A stretch of 64,000 nt of DNA from Chitinophaga niastensis (GCF_003014755.1 NZ_PYAW01000006.1:248001-312000), one strand, 5' to 3'. Positions 8,098 to 16,143 are shown, counted from the stretch's first letter. Made by a program: numbers and translations. The notes: a model not told the origin generated them from the letters alone.

Positions 8098-9324
8098 ATG
8101 AACAATGAAAAAGCCGATGTAGTAATAATAGGCGGAGGTATATTTGGCTGCGCTATAGCTTATTATTATACCCGTGACAACCCGGGGGAAAAGATCATTG
8201 TGCTGGAACGTAATGAACTTTGTAATGCCGCTACCAGTCGCGCTGCTGCCTTAATGACAAGGATCCGTTCTAAAAAAGCATTTATACCCCTCTCCCTGGA
8301 AACCTACAACGCAGTAACAGCTATGGAACAGCAGCTGGGAGAAAGTATGGATGTAAAGACAGTGGGAGTAATGCATGTGGCGGCAGAAGAAAGTAGTGTA
8401 AAAGACCTGGAAGTATTAATGTCAATCGCCACGGAGTTTGGTGAACCTGCCACTTATATTACCGCTGGTGAGGCGCATAACAAAGCACCATGGTTGAAAA
8501 CAGACGAAGCTATTCGTATTGGTTATATGCCGGGAGAAGCTTATTGCGATCCTTATCTTTTAGGAACTTTTTATGCACGCTGCGCAAAGATGCAGGGGGC
8601 TGATATCCGCCAGGGAGTTGAAGTTACCTCATTGTTGATGGAAGGAAACGTTGCAGCAGGTGTACACACAAAGGATGGCGTGATAAGGGCCAACAAAGTA
8701 ATTGTGGCAGCAGGCGCCTGGGCGCCGCTGTTTGCTGCCCAGGCAGGTATCGGTTTACCAATGGCTCCTGTAAGAAGCCAATACTGGATCACAGAAAAAG
8801 CACCGGAGTTCCGGGTAGATGCCCCTATTGTGTTGTTGCCCGATGCGCAGGCCTATGCAAGGCCTGAAGGAGGAAGCCTGTTATTTGGTATAAGAGAAAA
8901 AAATTCATTTAGTGCTTCTCCGAAAGAGATCCCTGCTGAGATCAACAGCTTTTCCTTCAGCCCTGACAAAGGAATGCAGGATCTGTCGGAAGTAATAGAC
9001 AGGCTGACGCGTTTTTTTCCTGCTGTGTATGAAACGGGGCTAAAATATTACGTGGCTGGTTTTTCCGGATATACGCCGGATAATAATCTCACGATGGGAG
9101 CAGCGCATGGTATAGCAAATTTGTTGCTGGCTACAGGATGCGTAGGCGCCGGTATCGCGGTTTCCGGTGGAGTAGGACATGCCTTTGCAGAAATGGCTGC
9201 AGGAAGACCCAATCCTTACGACTTTAGCAGCTTTGATATTAACAGGTTTGGAGAGATAGATCCTTTTAGCCAGGAATGGCTGGATAAGTGCGCCAGGGCA
9301 AGGTCTGCAAAGAAAAGCGGTTGA
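8098..9324 (+). CDS. FAD-dependent oxidoreductase (DAO family)
   Basis: The protein of 408 residues opens with a Rossmann dinucleotide motif, VVIIGGGIFGCAIAYYY, followed by the acidic strand end IVLERNELCNAATSRAAA, which is typical of the D-amino acid oxidase (DAO) fold group that includes sarcosine and glycine oxidases and glycerol-3-phosphate dehydrogenases. Near the C-terminus GFSGYTPDNNLTMG and GCVGAGIAVSGGVG close the FAD site. It is probably a cytosolic flavoenzyme that oxidises a secondary amine or amino acid, but the substrate cannot be assigned. The next gene starts 53 bases downstream, so the two may share a transcript. Confidence 0.85.
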   Translation: MNNEKADVVIIGGGIFGCAIAYYYTRDNPGEKIIVLERNELCNAATSRAAALMTRIRSKKAFIPLSLETYNAVTAMEQQLGESMDVKTVGVMHVAAEESSVKDLEVLMSIATEFGEPATYITAGEAHNKAPWLKTDEAIRIGYMPGEAYCDPYLLGTFYARCAKMQGADIRQGVEVTSLLMEGNVAAGVHTKDGVIRANKVIVAAGAWAPLFAAQAGIGLPMAPVRSQYWITEKAPEFRVDAPIVLLPDAQAYARPEGGSLLFGIREKNSFSASPKEIPAEINSFSFSPDKGMQDLSEVIDRLTRFFPAVYETGLKYYVAGFSGYTPDNNLTMGAAHGIANLLLATGCVGAGIAVSGGVGHAFAEMAAGRPNPYDFSSFDINRFGEIDPFSQEWLDKCARARSAKKSG

Positions 9325-9377
9325 GTCGCAGTCAGAAAAATTCATCTCAGATCTATCTACTTAAATTTTATTGAACA

Positions 9378-10508
9378 ATGAAAATGAAATCATTATTACT
9401 CTTAGCTTCTTTGCTGATGTGTACAGCAACGGATGCTCAACAAAAGTACCATACACAAAACATCATTTATATCTCTATAGATGGTTACCGTTGGAAAGAA
9501 CTTTTCAGGGGAGCAGAACATGCACTGCTGGTTAGTAAAAAATATAATTCAACAGACACTACTGATAACCTGAAGCATTATTGGTCGGATGATATAAAGG
9601 AAAGAAGAAAGTTGCTGATGCCTTTTACATGGGATGTTATAGAGAAACACGGACAATTATATGGCAACCGCGATCTTGATAATAACGTGAATGTGCGTAA
9701 CAAAGCATGGATTTCTTACCCGGGCCGCGCTGAAAGCCTTACAGGATATGCCGATCCGGCTATTACTACCAACAGTTATCCGGATAACCCCAATGACAAT
9801 GTGCTGGAATTCCTCAACAATCAGAAAGGATTCAAGGGAAAGGTGGTCACCTTTGCTTCCTGGGATGTAGTAGGAAGGATTGTAAACAGGAACCGTAATG
9901 GGATGCTGGTAAATATTCCCTTTGAGAACCTGCAGGGAAATAACCTGTCTGAAGCCGAAAAACTAGCCAATGAAACACAGCATTATGCGCCCAAAATATG
10001 GGGCGATGATGAGCGGCTCGATGCCAATACATATGCGATAGCACGGTCTTATATTTTCGCGCATCACCCCAGGGTCGTGTACCTGGACCTCGCAGATACC
10101 GATGATTATGGACATGACGGGAAATATGATGCCTACTTGCAGGCTATTCATAATATAGATAAGATGATCGGTCATCTCTGGCAGGGATTGCAGCAGGACG
10201 ACTTCTATAAAAATAAAACTACTTTCATTATTGTGCCCGACCACGGCCGTGGAGATGATCATCAATGGACCAGTCATGGATCATCCATTCCTCATGCTAA
10301 CGATACCTGGCTGCTTGTTTTTGGGCCGGATACACCACCACTTGGTGAAATGAAAGGACCACAGCAGCTTTACCAGGATCAATTTGCCAAAACGCTGGCG
10401 GCTTTTTTAGGATTCAATTTTACAAGCAAACAACATCCTGTTGGGCAGGAAGTAACGACCGTTTTTATGAATCCGCAGCAAGCGCAATCAACTGCTACAT
10501 CAAAGTAA
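9378..10508 (+). CDS. Secreted alkaline phosphatase-fold phosphodiesterase
   Basis: A signal peptide (MKMKSLLLLASLLMCTATDA) precedes a 350-residue alkaline-phosphatase-superfamily domain. ISIDGYRWKELFRG carries the first metal-binding Asp, SYPGRAESLTGY is the site of the usual Ser/Thr nucleophile, DTDDYGHDGKYDAY and VPDHGRGDDHQWTSHG supply the remaining metal ligands (Asp/His). This matches type I phosphodiesterase/nucleotide pyrophosphatase or sulfatase-like enzymes acting in the periplasm. Its preferred phosphoester is unknown. A terminator directly follows. Confidence 0.82.
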   Translation: MKMKSLLLLASLLMCTATDAQQKYHTQNIIYISIDGYRWKELFRGAEHALLVSKKYNSTDTTDNLKHYWSDDIKERRKLLMPFTWDVIEKHGQLYGNRDLDNNVNVRNKAWISYPGRAESLTGYADPAITTNSYPDNPNDNVLEFLNNQKGFKGKVVTFASWDVVGRIVNRNRNGMLVNIPFENLQGNNLSEAEKLANETQHYAPKIWGDDERLDANTYAIARSYIFAHHPRVVYLDLADTDDYGHDGKYDAYLQAIHNIDKMIGHLWQGLQQDDFYKNKTTFIIVPDHGRGDDHQWTSHGSSIPHANDTWLLVFGPDTPPLGEMKGPQQLYQDQFAKTLAAFLGFNFTSKQHPVGQEVTTVFMNPQQAQSTATSK

Positions 10509-10529
10509 CCGGTGATGAAAAAATATGGC

Positions 10530-10563
10530 AGCCTTCAAGTCGTTTGATTTGAAGGCTTTTTTG
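10530..10563 (+). terminator. Terminator after the phosphodiesterase gene
   Basis: Arms at 10530-10541 and 10546-10557 (AGCCTTCAAGTC with GATTTGAAGGCT, one G-T pair) and a following T run form a clear intrinsic terminator. It differs from the pepD terminator by only one arm base and the loop. Confidence 0.85.
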
Positions 10564-10610
10564 TGTTTGATATTTTTTCAAAGGGATCAGTGTATTTTTT
10601 CATTTGGTGG

Positions 10611-10880
10611 TTAATGCACCCGTTCTTCCAGCTTAACGGTAACAATGTCCCCAACATCTTTTTTAATTACTTTCCGTAACTCCGCCTTTACGGGCAGTTT
10701 GTGTGTACCATCGCCCAAAGCCATAAATGAACTCCGGAATGGATGCCCGTCAATCGTTCCCTGTACTTTTACAAGCCCCCTGGTGCCAAAAAACGCAACA
10801 GAATCAGGCCAGATCAAATAGGTCCAGCCGCCTTTGCTGGGGCTTTTTTGCAGTGTTGCTTTAAATTGTTTGTTCAACAT
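10611..10880 (-). CDS. DUF1905 domain protein
   Basis: The 89 residues match the small DUF1905 beta-barrel family: FKATLQKSPSKGGWTYLIWP, then KVQGTIDGHPFRSSFMALG, GTHKLPVKAELRKVI and a final DVGDIVTVKLE. In many bacteria this domain is fused to a YdeI/OmdA-type bacteriocin-protection-like tail; here it stands alone. The molecular function is not known. It is convergent with the upstream phosphodiesterase gene and divergent from the DUF4157 gene. Confidence 0.8.
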   Translation of the reverse strand: MLNKQFKATLQKSPSKGGWTYLIWPDSVAFFGTRGLVKVQGTIDGHPFRSSFMALGDGTHKLPVKAELRKVIKKDVGDIVTVKLEERVH

Positions 10881-11127
10881 ACCCTATGTATTTAACCTGT
10901 TTATAAAGTAATGTACGGTATACCAAAGTTATTTTGAATAACGCAATGAGACGATGTGTTGAAGCGACTTTTATGAGGGCTGATTGCGACAAATCCGGAG
11001 GATAATCAGGATAAAGAGTGTATTTTTGCTGTTATAAAGCATTTGCCATATTTGCAGTTGCAATTCCCCGATTGGTGAATAGACGCGTAGCCATACAACA
11101 GGTTTTTATCATTCCAAATCATCCGAC

Positions 11128-12834
11128 ATGTATTATCCCCGGAAAATAACAAATCCTCTTACCCAATCCGCTGCTGTCAGGGAACCTGTGTGTACGCATA
11201 CCGCTCCTGTGCAGGCCAAACTGACCGTCAATACGCCGGGCGATACTTACGAACAGGAGGCCGACAGCGTGGCCGATAAAGTGATGCGGATGCCGGAAAT
11301 CGCTGCGCCAGCCATTCAGCGCAAATGTGCCACCTGTGAAGAGGAGGAAAAGGATAAACATCTACAACTTAAACCACTTGCAGCGGATATAACGTCAATG
11401 GTACAACGAAAAGAAGGAGGAGAGGGCCAGGCTGCCGGCGAATCGGTTGCCGCTGCTTTACAGCACAGCAAAGGTAGCAGCGAGGCTTTGCCGGATCGTA
11501 CCCGCAGCTGGATGGAAAACCGTTTTGGTACTACTTTCGGGCATGTCAGGATACATACAGATGCCAATGCGGTGCAGCTGAGCCGCGATGTCAGCGCACA
11601 GGCGTTTACCCATGGGCACGACATCTATTTTAACGAAGGTAAATTTGCTCCGGACACTACAGAAGGGAAACACCTGCTGGCACATGAGCTGACGCATGTG
11701 GTGCAGCAGCGTGGCACAGAGCAGATACAGCGCGCGCCGGCCCAACCAGCCGCGCCGGTACAAATTTCTCCGGAAGAGAAAGAGAAAAACAGGAAGGAGA
11801 TGCAGGCGGAGTTCCAGTTCTGGAAAGACCTGAAAAACTGGTTTCCGGACGACGGCCGTAAAATTGCCGGTAGCGGTTATGATGATAGCATAGATTATCT
11901 CTTCACTAACCTGGATAATAAACCAGATCCGGATGGTACAGAAAACAGTGTTCCCATGGTATATGTCGGGAAAAAATACCTGGCAGAACAGAATGCTGAT
12001 AAACGAAAAGCACTCATCAAAACAGAGCTGGAGAAAATAGATAAATACCGGTATGATAATGCGCTGATCGATGACCAGGATCTAAACAACCCTGCAGTAA
12101 TGAGCAAGATCAAAGCATTAACGATATCAGAAAAAACGGATTACGCTAACAAGATGGCAAAACAGCAGTTTGTAGCGAACAAGGATATACTGGAGTTCAT
12201 CAGGAAGATGATGCCTAGTACGGCGCTACCAGCAGGTGCCACAGCTACCAGGGATGGTGGCTATACCGTACAGTTCAAAAATATAAAGATCGTAGTGAAA
12301 CCAGATGTATTGAATTCTAAGGAGGTGAAAGAAGATGCCGCGCACACCCAAATTTTGCGTACAGATAGTGATACTTACAACTCACGTCCCAAATATAATT
12401 ATAAAGGAGAGAAAATAACAGAAGTGGGAGCTACTCATGTGCCACAGTTGGTTTATACAATACAATCTCATTACGGCACTAAAAGCGGTCCCGATAACAC
12501 TTCGGGTTATGGGGTAGGTACCCGCCCGGGAGATACGGGCATCAACAAAACTTTACGCGGGCATGAAGGCTCACACGGCACCGCATTCATCAATTTTATC
12601 AGTAATAATATTGCTGCACATCCATTCCCTGTATTCACCGGTAAAGTAAATGACCCCAAAACGCCGTTTGAAACAGGCTTAGCTACCTATGAAAGTAGTG
12701 TACTGGCCTTTGACCAGATGCTGAAAGATGCGCTGGAAACCAGCATACAGTCGGTGGATTGTGTTGGCACCAAAACCATTGAGCAATTTTATACAGACAA
12801 GGGAGAAGTATCTGACGTGAAGTGTAATATGTAA
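11128..12834 (+). CDS. eCIS-core (DUF4157) protein with two HExxH motifs, candidate toxin/effector
   Basis: The N-terminal third shows the DUF4157/eCIS-core signature: TPGDTYEQEADSVADKVM near residue 38, the acidic CATCEEEEK, and LPDRTRSWMENRFG...VRIHTD...AFTHGHDIYFNEG, ending in the zincin motif HELTH (186-190) in LLAHELTHVVQQRG. Such domains are common in proteins encoded near extracellular contractile injection systems (eCIS) and in predicted effectors. The remaining 370 residues are polar, without transmembrane segments, and carry a second zincin-like motif, HEGSHG (479-484), followed by an acidic ETGLATYESS that could supply a third ligand. I infer a second metallopeptidase-like domain. 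There is no signal peptide, as expected for contractile-system cargo. No injection-system genes lie in the window. Confidence 0.8.
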   Translation: MYYPRKITNPLTQSAAVREPVCTHTAPVQAKLTVNTPGDTYEQEADSVADKVMRMPEIAAPAIQRKCATCEEEEKDKHLQLKPLAADITSMVQRKEGGEGQAAGESVAAALQHSKGSSEALPDRTRSWMENRFGTTFGHVRIHTDANAVQLSRDVSAQAFTHGHDIYFNEGKFAPDTTEGKHLLAHELTHVVQQRGTEQIQRAPAQPAAPVQISPEEKEKNRKEMQAEFQFWKDLKNWFPDDGRKIAGSGYDDSIDYLFTNLDNKPDPDGTENSVPMVYVGKKYLAEQNADKRKALIKTELEKIDKYRYDNALIDDQDLNNPAVMSKIKALTISEKTDYANKMAKQQFVANKDILEFIRKMMPSTALPAGATATRDGGYTVQFKNIKIVVKPDVLNSKEVKEDAAHTQILRTDSDTYNSRPKYNYKGEKITEVGATHVPQLVYTIQSHYGTKSGPDNTSGYGVGTRPGDTGINKTLRGHEGSHGTAFINFISNNIAAHPFPVFTGKVNDPKTPFETGLATYESSVLAFDQMLKDALETSIQSVDCVGTKTIEQFYTDKGEVSDVKCNM

Positions 12835-12858
12835 TAAATAATATGCTTTACAGATTGT

Positions 12859-13335
12859 CTATCCCTGTTTCTTAGGAATGATGGCAGTTGCTTCAATTTC
12901 TATCAACACATCATTCCTGAATAGTTTATTTACTTGCACCAATGTACTGGTAGGCGGTTTTTCGGTATTGATAAATTTATCCCTTACGCTCCGGATAGTT
13001 TGAATTTGCGCCACATCAGTTACAAAATAACCCAGCTTAACAATATTGTCCATTGTGCCACCGGCTTCTTCAATAATGTTTTTAATGTTCAGGAAAGACT
13101 GTTCTGTTTGTTTTCCTGCATCATCTTTTCCTATAAGAATACCTTGCTTATCTAACGCTACCTGTCCCGAAATAATGATCATCTTACAATTGCCCAGATC
13201 AATAACAGCTGCCTGGGAATATCCATGAGGAGTAGCTACAGCAGCCGGATTGGTCATTTGTACAATGGAGGGCTTTGTTTGAGCGAAAGCCATCATTGAA
13301 ATAAATAAAGCGGGTATTAATACTGTTTTTTTCAT
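12859..13335 (-). CDS. Exported RidA/YjgF-like protein lacking the catalytic arginine
   Basis: From the ATG at 13335 the product has a signal peptide (MKKTVLIPALFISMMAFAQ) followed by a RidA-type chorismate-mutase-like fold: ATPHGYSQAAVIDLG, IIISGQVALDKQG, KTEQSFLNIKNIIEEAGG, VKLGYFVTD and ending IEIEATAIIP. RidA proper deaminates reactive enamines and needs an arginine in its FPARS-type motif; here the equivalent segment reads PPTSTLVQV, so the arginine is missing and the protein belongs to the non-archetypal Rid subfamilies. Export to the periplasm is also unlike RidA. It lies 68 bases downstream of the HxlR gene on the same strand. A start 15 residues upstream is possible but would bury the signal peptide. 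Confidence 0.82.
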   Translation of the reverse strand: MKKTVLIPALFISMMAFAQTKPSIVQMTNPAAVATPHGYSQAAVIDLGNCKMIIISGQVALDKQGILIGKDDAGKQTEQSFLNIKNIIEEAGGTMDNIVKLGYFVTDVAQIQTIRSVRDKFINTEKPPTSTLVQVNKLFRNDVLIEIEATAIIPKKQG

Positions 13336-13403
13336 GCTGATTTTTTTCCGGATTGAAAATAACCATTCTCCGCTAATCAACGACTATAATCTTGCACGTG
13401 GAT

Positions 13404-13817
13404 TTATTTTATGTGTTGCTTGACTAAATCTTTTCTTATTTCTTTTTGCAATTCTTTGCCGCCTTTTACTAAATCTACTGCATGTTTATGCTTTTTCAGA
13501 TCCACGGGTCTATGCTTAATGCTCCATGCACCAATTTCAACCATAATCGGCAATAGGTCAATACCCTTTTCGGTAAGACTGTAAATGTATTTTTGTTTAT
13601 GCCCCGGATCATCTGCTTTACTGATTATTCCTTCCCGTTCCAGCATGACGAGCCTGTCTGTTAAGATATTAGACGCTATTTTTTCCTCGGATTGAAGCAA
13701 TTCTCTGAAATATCGTTTCCCCTCAAACATAATATCCCTGATAATAATTAAGCTCCATTTATCTCCAAACACTTCAAGCGTAAGGTTTACCGGGCAAAAC
13801 GACCTGTGCTTTTCCAT
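13404..13817 (-). CDS. HxlR-family winged-helix transcriptional regulator
   Basis: The 137-residue protein has the HxlR signature: an N-terminal Cys (RSFCPVNLTLEVFGDKWSLIIIRDIMF), GKRYFRELLQSEEKIASNILTDRLVMLEREGII as the helix-turn-helix and recognition helix, and the wing YIYSLTEKGIDLLPI. Regulators of this family respond to electrophiles or redox changes, often through the N-terminal Cys, and usually control a divergent oxidoreductase gene. Here the divergent side holds only a decayed gene (13909-14146), while repeats in the intervening DNA look like operators. It probably also controls the exported RidA homologue downstream. Confidence 0.87.
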   Translation of the reverse strand: MEKHRSFCPVNLTLEVFGDKWSLIIIRDIMFEGKRYFRELLQSEEKIASNILTDRLVMLEREGIISKADDPGHKQKYIYSLTEKGIDLLPIMVEIGAWSIKHRPVDLKKHKHAVDLVKGGKELQKEIRKDLVKQHIK

Positions 13818-13839
13818 ATAATTACAACTTTTACTTTAA

Positions 13840-13885
13840 AACCAGTTGCATTTTGCAATTTGTTTTGTACTTTGCAACCAGTTGC
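13840..13885. promoter_or_regulatory. Direct repeat and dyad, likely HxlR operator
   Basis: AACCAGTTGC occurs twice (13840-13849 and 13876-13885), 36 bases apart. The second copy is part of a perfect dyad GCAAC-CA-GTTGC (13874-13885). The site lies just upstream of the hxlR-type gene, where an autoregulated winged-helix repressor would bind. Confidence 0.5.
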
Positions 13886-13908
13886 TTTTTGAAAGCAGTA
13901 CAAATTTA

Positions 13909-14146
13909 ATGGAAACAATCCACACTTCTTTCGCCACCAATAAATAATAGAATATGAATCCAACAGCTGTCAGCCAATACCGACAGCCCCGAAAGCTTTG
14001 AGTACAGCGAAAAGTTTGTTTTGGTAGATAACCACCGCATCATACGGGGATACTATAATGGCACTGATAGCGCGGAAGTAAACAAATTGGAAAAAGACAT
14101 CAAAGTTTTACTGGATGAAATGGCAAAAGAGAAAAGGAATCTATAG
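13909..14146 (+). pseudogene. Decayed gene with a SCO1/SenC-like C-terminal remnant
   Basis: An ATG at 13909 opens a short frame (METIHTSFATNK) that stops at 13947. Farther on, from 13982 to the TAG at 14144-14146, an open frame without a start codon reads DSPESFEYSEKF, VLVDNHRIIRGYYNGTD and then KLEKDIKVLLDEM. This matches the C-terminal end of SCO1/SenC-type thioredoxin-fold proteins, where a strand LVD is followed by RGYYDGTD and a final helix. The CxxxC copper site and the rest of the domain are gone. I read the region as an internal deletion that fused the start of one gene to the end of another. It lies where the usual HxlR-controlled divergent gene would be. Confidence 0.65.
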
Positions 14147-14187
14147 CATAAAAATCACAATTAATAAAACATAAAAATAGCATCAAA

Positions 14188-14496
14188 ATGAAAAAAGTAT
14201 TAGTTCGTTACAAAGTAAAAGCAGATAAAGTAACTGAAAATGAAACCCTCGTGAAAGAGGTGTACAAACAATTAAATGAAAATAAAATTGATGGCTTTCA
14301 TTATTGCACTTTTAAACTGGGAGATGGCGTAAGCTTTGTTCACATTGCATTTGCTGATACCGAAGAAGCCAATACAGCATTTAGTAATTTGCCCGCCTTC
14401 AAAAATTTTCAGGCAAATATAAAAGATCGCTGTGAGGAGCTTCCTGTGGCAAGCCCGGTTACCATCATCGGTTCCAGCGATTTCCAGGTCATATAA
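14188..14496 (+). CDS. Small alpha/beta (ABM-like) hypothetical protein
   Basis: The 102-residue protein begins KKVLVRYKVKADKVTENETLVKEV... and shows an alternating strand-helix pattern with FHYCTFKLGDGVSFVHIAF in the middle and TAFSNLPAFKNFQANIKDRC near the end. This is the look of the dimeric ferredoxin-like barrel shared by antibiotic-biosynthesis-monooxygenase (ABM) and related small proteins, which act as cofactor-free oxygenases or ligand-binding dimers. No catalytic residues can be named. It follows the SCO1-like remnant by 41 bases and may have been co-transcribed with the lost gene. Confidence 0.6.
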   Translation: MKKVLVRYKVKADKVTENETLVKEVYKQLNENKIDGFHYCTFKLGDGVSFVHIAFADTEEANTAFSNLPAFKNFQANIKDRCEELPVASPVTIIGSSDFQVI

Positions 14497-14544
14497 ATTT
14501 AACAGACTTCAGTAATATACGGGTCTATTGTAGATTAAATGGAT

Positions 14545-14590
14545 AAATCAGGATTGGTTATCTGTGAAATGTTAATCAGTCCTGATTTTT
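14545..14590 (+). terminator. Possible terminator at convergent gene ends
   Basis: AAATCAGGA (14545-14553) and TCCTGATTT (14580-14588) form a 9-bp stem with a long loop, followed by T residues. The right arm overlaps the last codons of the Crp/Fnr gene. The long loop makes this tentative. Confidence 0.3.
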
Positions 14591-15151
14591 ACGGGAAAAA
14601 CGACTTAATGTTTCCCTGGACACGCCGAGGAAAGAAGCGATCAAAGATTTGGGTACCCGCTGAAAAAGAGCAGGATATTGTTTCAGGAGCTGCTCATAAC
14701 GGGACTGTGCATCATTGTTTAAAAGAGACAAGATCCGTTTTTGCAAAGCGATATATCCTAAACCGGTTTTTATCCTGAAAAAATGTTCTATTTTATGAAA
14801 CTCATCGCAAAGTTTATTTTTATCTGCAAAAGAGATACATAACAGATCTACTTCTTCCATACAATCAATATTCAGATTTGCTTTTGATTGATTGGCCACA
14901 GCCTGGTAATCTGTAATCCACCAGTTCTCCATGGCAAACTGTATAATATGCTCCTTCCCGGCTTCATTCGTGTAAGCCGCCTTCAGCAAGCCGCTGACTA
15001 CGAAATATTCATTTGTTACAGCGTCGCCTTCCTGCACTAAAAACTGGTGTTTCTTTAATTTTTTAGGAGTAAAGTAAGACAGGATATAATCAAATTCGGC
15101 GTCAGTTAAAGTAATGATTTCTTCAAAATGTTGTCTTAGTGCAATACTCAT
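14576..15151 (-). CDS. Crp/Fnr-family transcriptional regulator
   Basis: The 191-residue protein has the cyclic-nucleotide-binding-like beta roll (about 25-115: KHQFLVQEGDAVTNEYFVVSG, then IIQFAMENWW) and a C-terminal helix-turn-helix containing VPKSLIASFLGVSRETLSRF. The recognition helix SRETLSR keeps the Arg-Glu-x-x-x-Arg spacing by which E. coli CRP reads TGTGA. The N-terminal domain lacks the canonical cAMP-binding Arg-Ser pair and has no Fnr-type cysteine cluster, so its signal is unknown. It is divergent from the DJ-1/PfpI gene, with a CRP-like dyad in between. Confidence 0.88.
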   Translation of the reverse strand: MSIALRQHFEEIITLTDAEFDYILSYFTPKKLKKHQFLVQEGDAVTNEYFVVSGLLKAAYTNEAGKEHIIQFAMENWWITDYQAVANQSKANLNIDCMEEVDLLCISFADKNKLCDEFHKIEHFFRIKTGLGYIALQKRILSLLNNDAQSRYEQLLKQYPALFQRVPKSLIASFLGVSRETLSRFSRKNQD

Positions 15152-15232
15152 AATTGTTTAATAATAGGAAGATCTTCAAAAATCGGATTTGCTGGCACAA
15201 ATTAATATTTAAAGATGACTTCCTGTATACCC

Positions 15233-15248
15233 TGTGATCTATGTCACT
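15233..15248. promoter_or_regulatory. CRP/FNR-type operator dyad
   Basis: TGTGA-TCTATG-TCACT matches the CRP consensus TGTGA-N6-TCACA except for the last base. It is centred 75 bases before the ATG of the DJ-1/PfpI gene and about 90 bases before the divergent Crp/Fnr gene, whose recognition helix is CRP-like. This fits autoregulation and control of the neighbour. Confidence 0.6.
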
Positions 15249-15315
15249 AAAAAATGGTGATATGTTTCCTTGTACAAGGAGTTCTTAAGCGCCAATTTTG
15301 CATAAAATAAATGAC

Positions 15316-16107
15316 ATGAAGATTAAAATAAGTTGCTTGCTGCTATTGCTAATGGCCTTTCAGGGATACAGTCAGAGTAAAACAAATTCAATTAAACAAG
15401 TCATGAACAAACTGGCATCAAAAAAGGTATTGATCGTAGTTACTTCCTTTGATGAAGTAAAAAGTACGGGCATAAAAACCGGCACCTGGATAGAAGAATT
15501 TGCTACGCCCTATTATTTGCTCACAGATAAGGGGATCGAAGTAACCATTGCTTCTCCCAACGGAGGAAAAGCCCCCATTGATCCTAAGAGCGCAAAACCT
15601 GAGTTCAGTACTGCTGCGGTGAAAAGGTTTTACAGCGATAAGGTAGCTCAGAAAAGGCTGGACCAAACGGTTAAGTTGAATGAAGTACACGCTAAAGATT
15701 ATGACGCTGTTTTTTATCCCGGTGGCCATGGCCCTATGTGGGATCTTCCGGAAAATCCATTATCTATTCACCTCATTGCCTCTTTTTACGAGGCAGGAAA
15801 GCCGGTGGCACTGGTATGCCATGCTCCGGCAGCGCTTAAAAACGTGAAGGATAAAAGCGGGGAGCCATTGATTAAAGGTAAACAGGTTGCCGGTTATAGC
15901 AACAGTGAAGAAACAGCCGGACAAACCACTGCTGAAACTCCTTTTTTGCTGGAAGATATGTTGAAGGAAAAAGGAGCAAATTATGTGAAGGGAGAAGATT
16001 GGCATCCATTTGTGGTTGCATCCGGTAACTTAATCACAGGGCAGAACCCGGCTTCCGCTGAGGCAGTGGCTGAAAAAATTATAGCAGCCCTGGCAGACAA
16101 GCGTTAA
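15316..16107 (+). CDS. Exported DJ-1/PfpI-family (type 1 glutamine amidotransferase-like) protein
   Basis: From the ATG at 15316 the protein starts with a signal peptide (MKIKISCLLLLLMAFQGYSQ). The DJ-1/PfpI domain follows: KVLIVVTSFDEV, a strand-loop YDAVFYPGGHGPMWDL (nucleophile-elbow support and conserved Gly) and ALVCHAPAAL with the reactive Cys, then an acidic region near GEDWHPFVVASGNLITGQNPASAEAVAEKI. This is the Hsp31/class-I-GATase-like arrangement; members are glyoxalases, deglycases or chaperones. Export is unusual for that role and suggests envelope protein or carbonyl stress. A TTG six codons earlier (15298) opens the frame but would put charged residues before the signal sequence, so I prefer the ATG. 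Confidence 0.85.
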   Translation: MKIKISCLLLLLMAFQGYSQSKTNSIKQVMNKLASKKVLIVVTSFDEVKSTGIKTGTWIEEFATPYYLLTDKGIEVTIASPNGGKAPIDPKSAKPEFSTAAVKRFYSDKVAQKRLDQTVKLNEVHAKDYDAVFYPGGHGPMWDLPENPLSIHLIASFYEAGKPVALVCHAPAALKNVKDKSGEPLIKGKQVAGYSNSEETAGQTTAETPFLLEDMLKEKGANYVKGEDWHPFVVASGNLITGQNPASAEAVAEKIIAALADKR

Positions 16108-16143
16108 TGGATAAAATGAAGTAGTTGATTATTAGAAAGACTG

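Noticed and set aside
15298..15315. TTG as the start of the DJ-1/PfpI gene
   Set aside because: It would add charged residues in front of a normal signal peptide; the ATG at 15316 is better. The same reasoning rejects the upstream TTG/GTG starts at 16283, 16813, 43333 and 59507.
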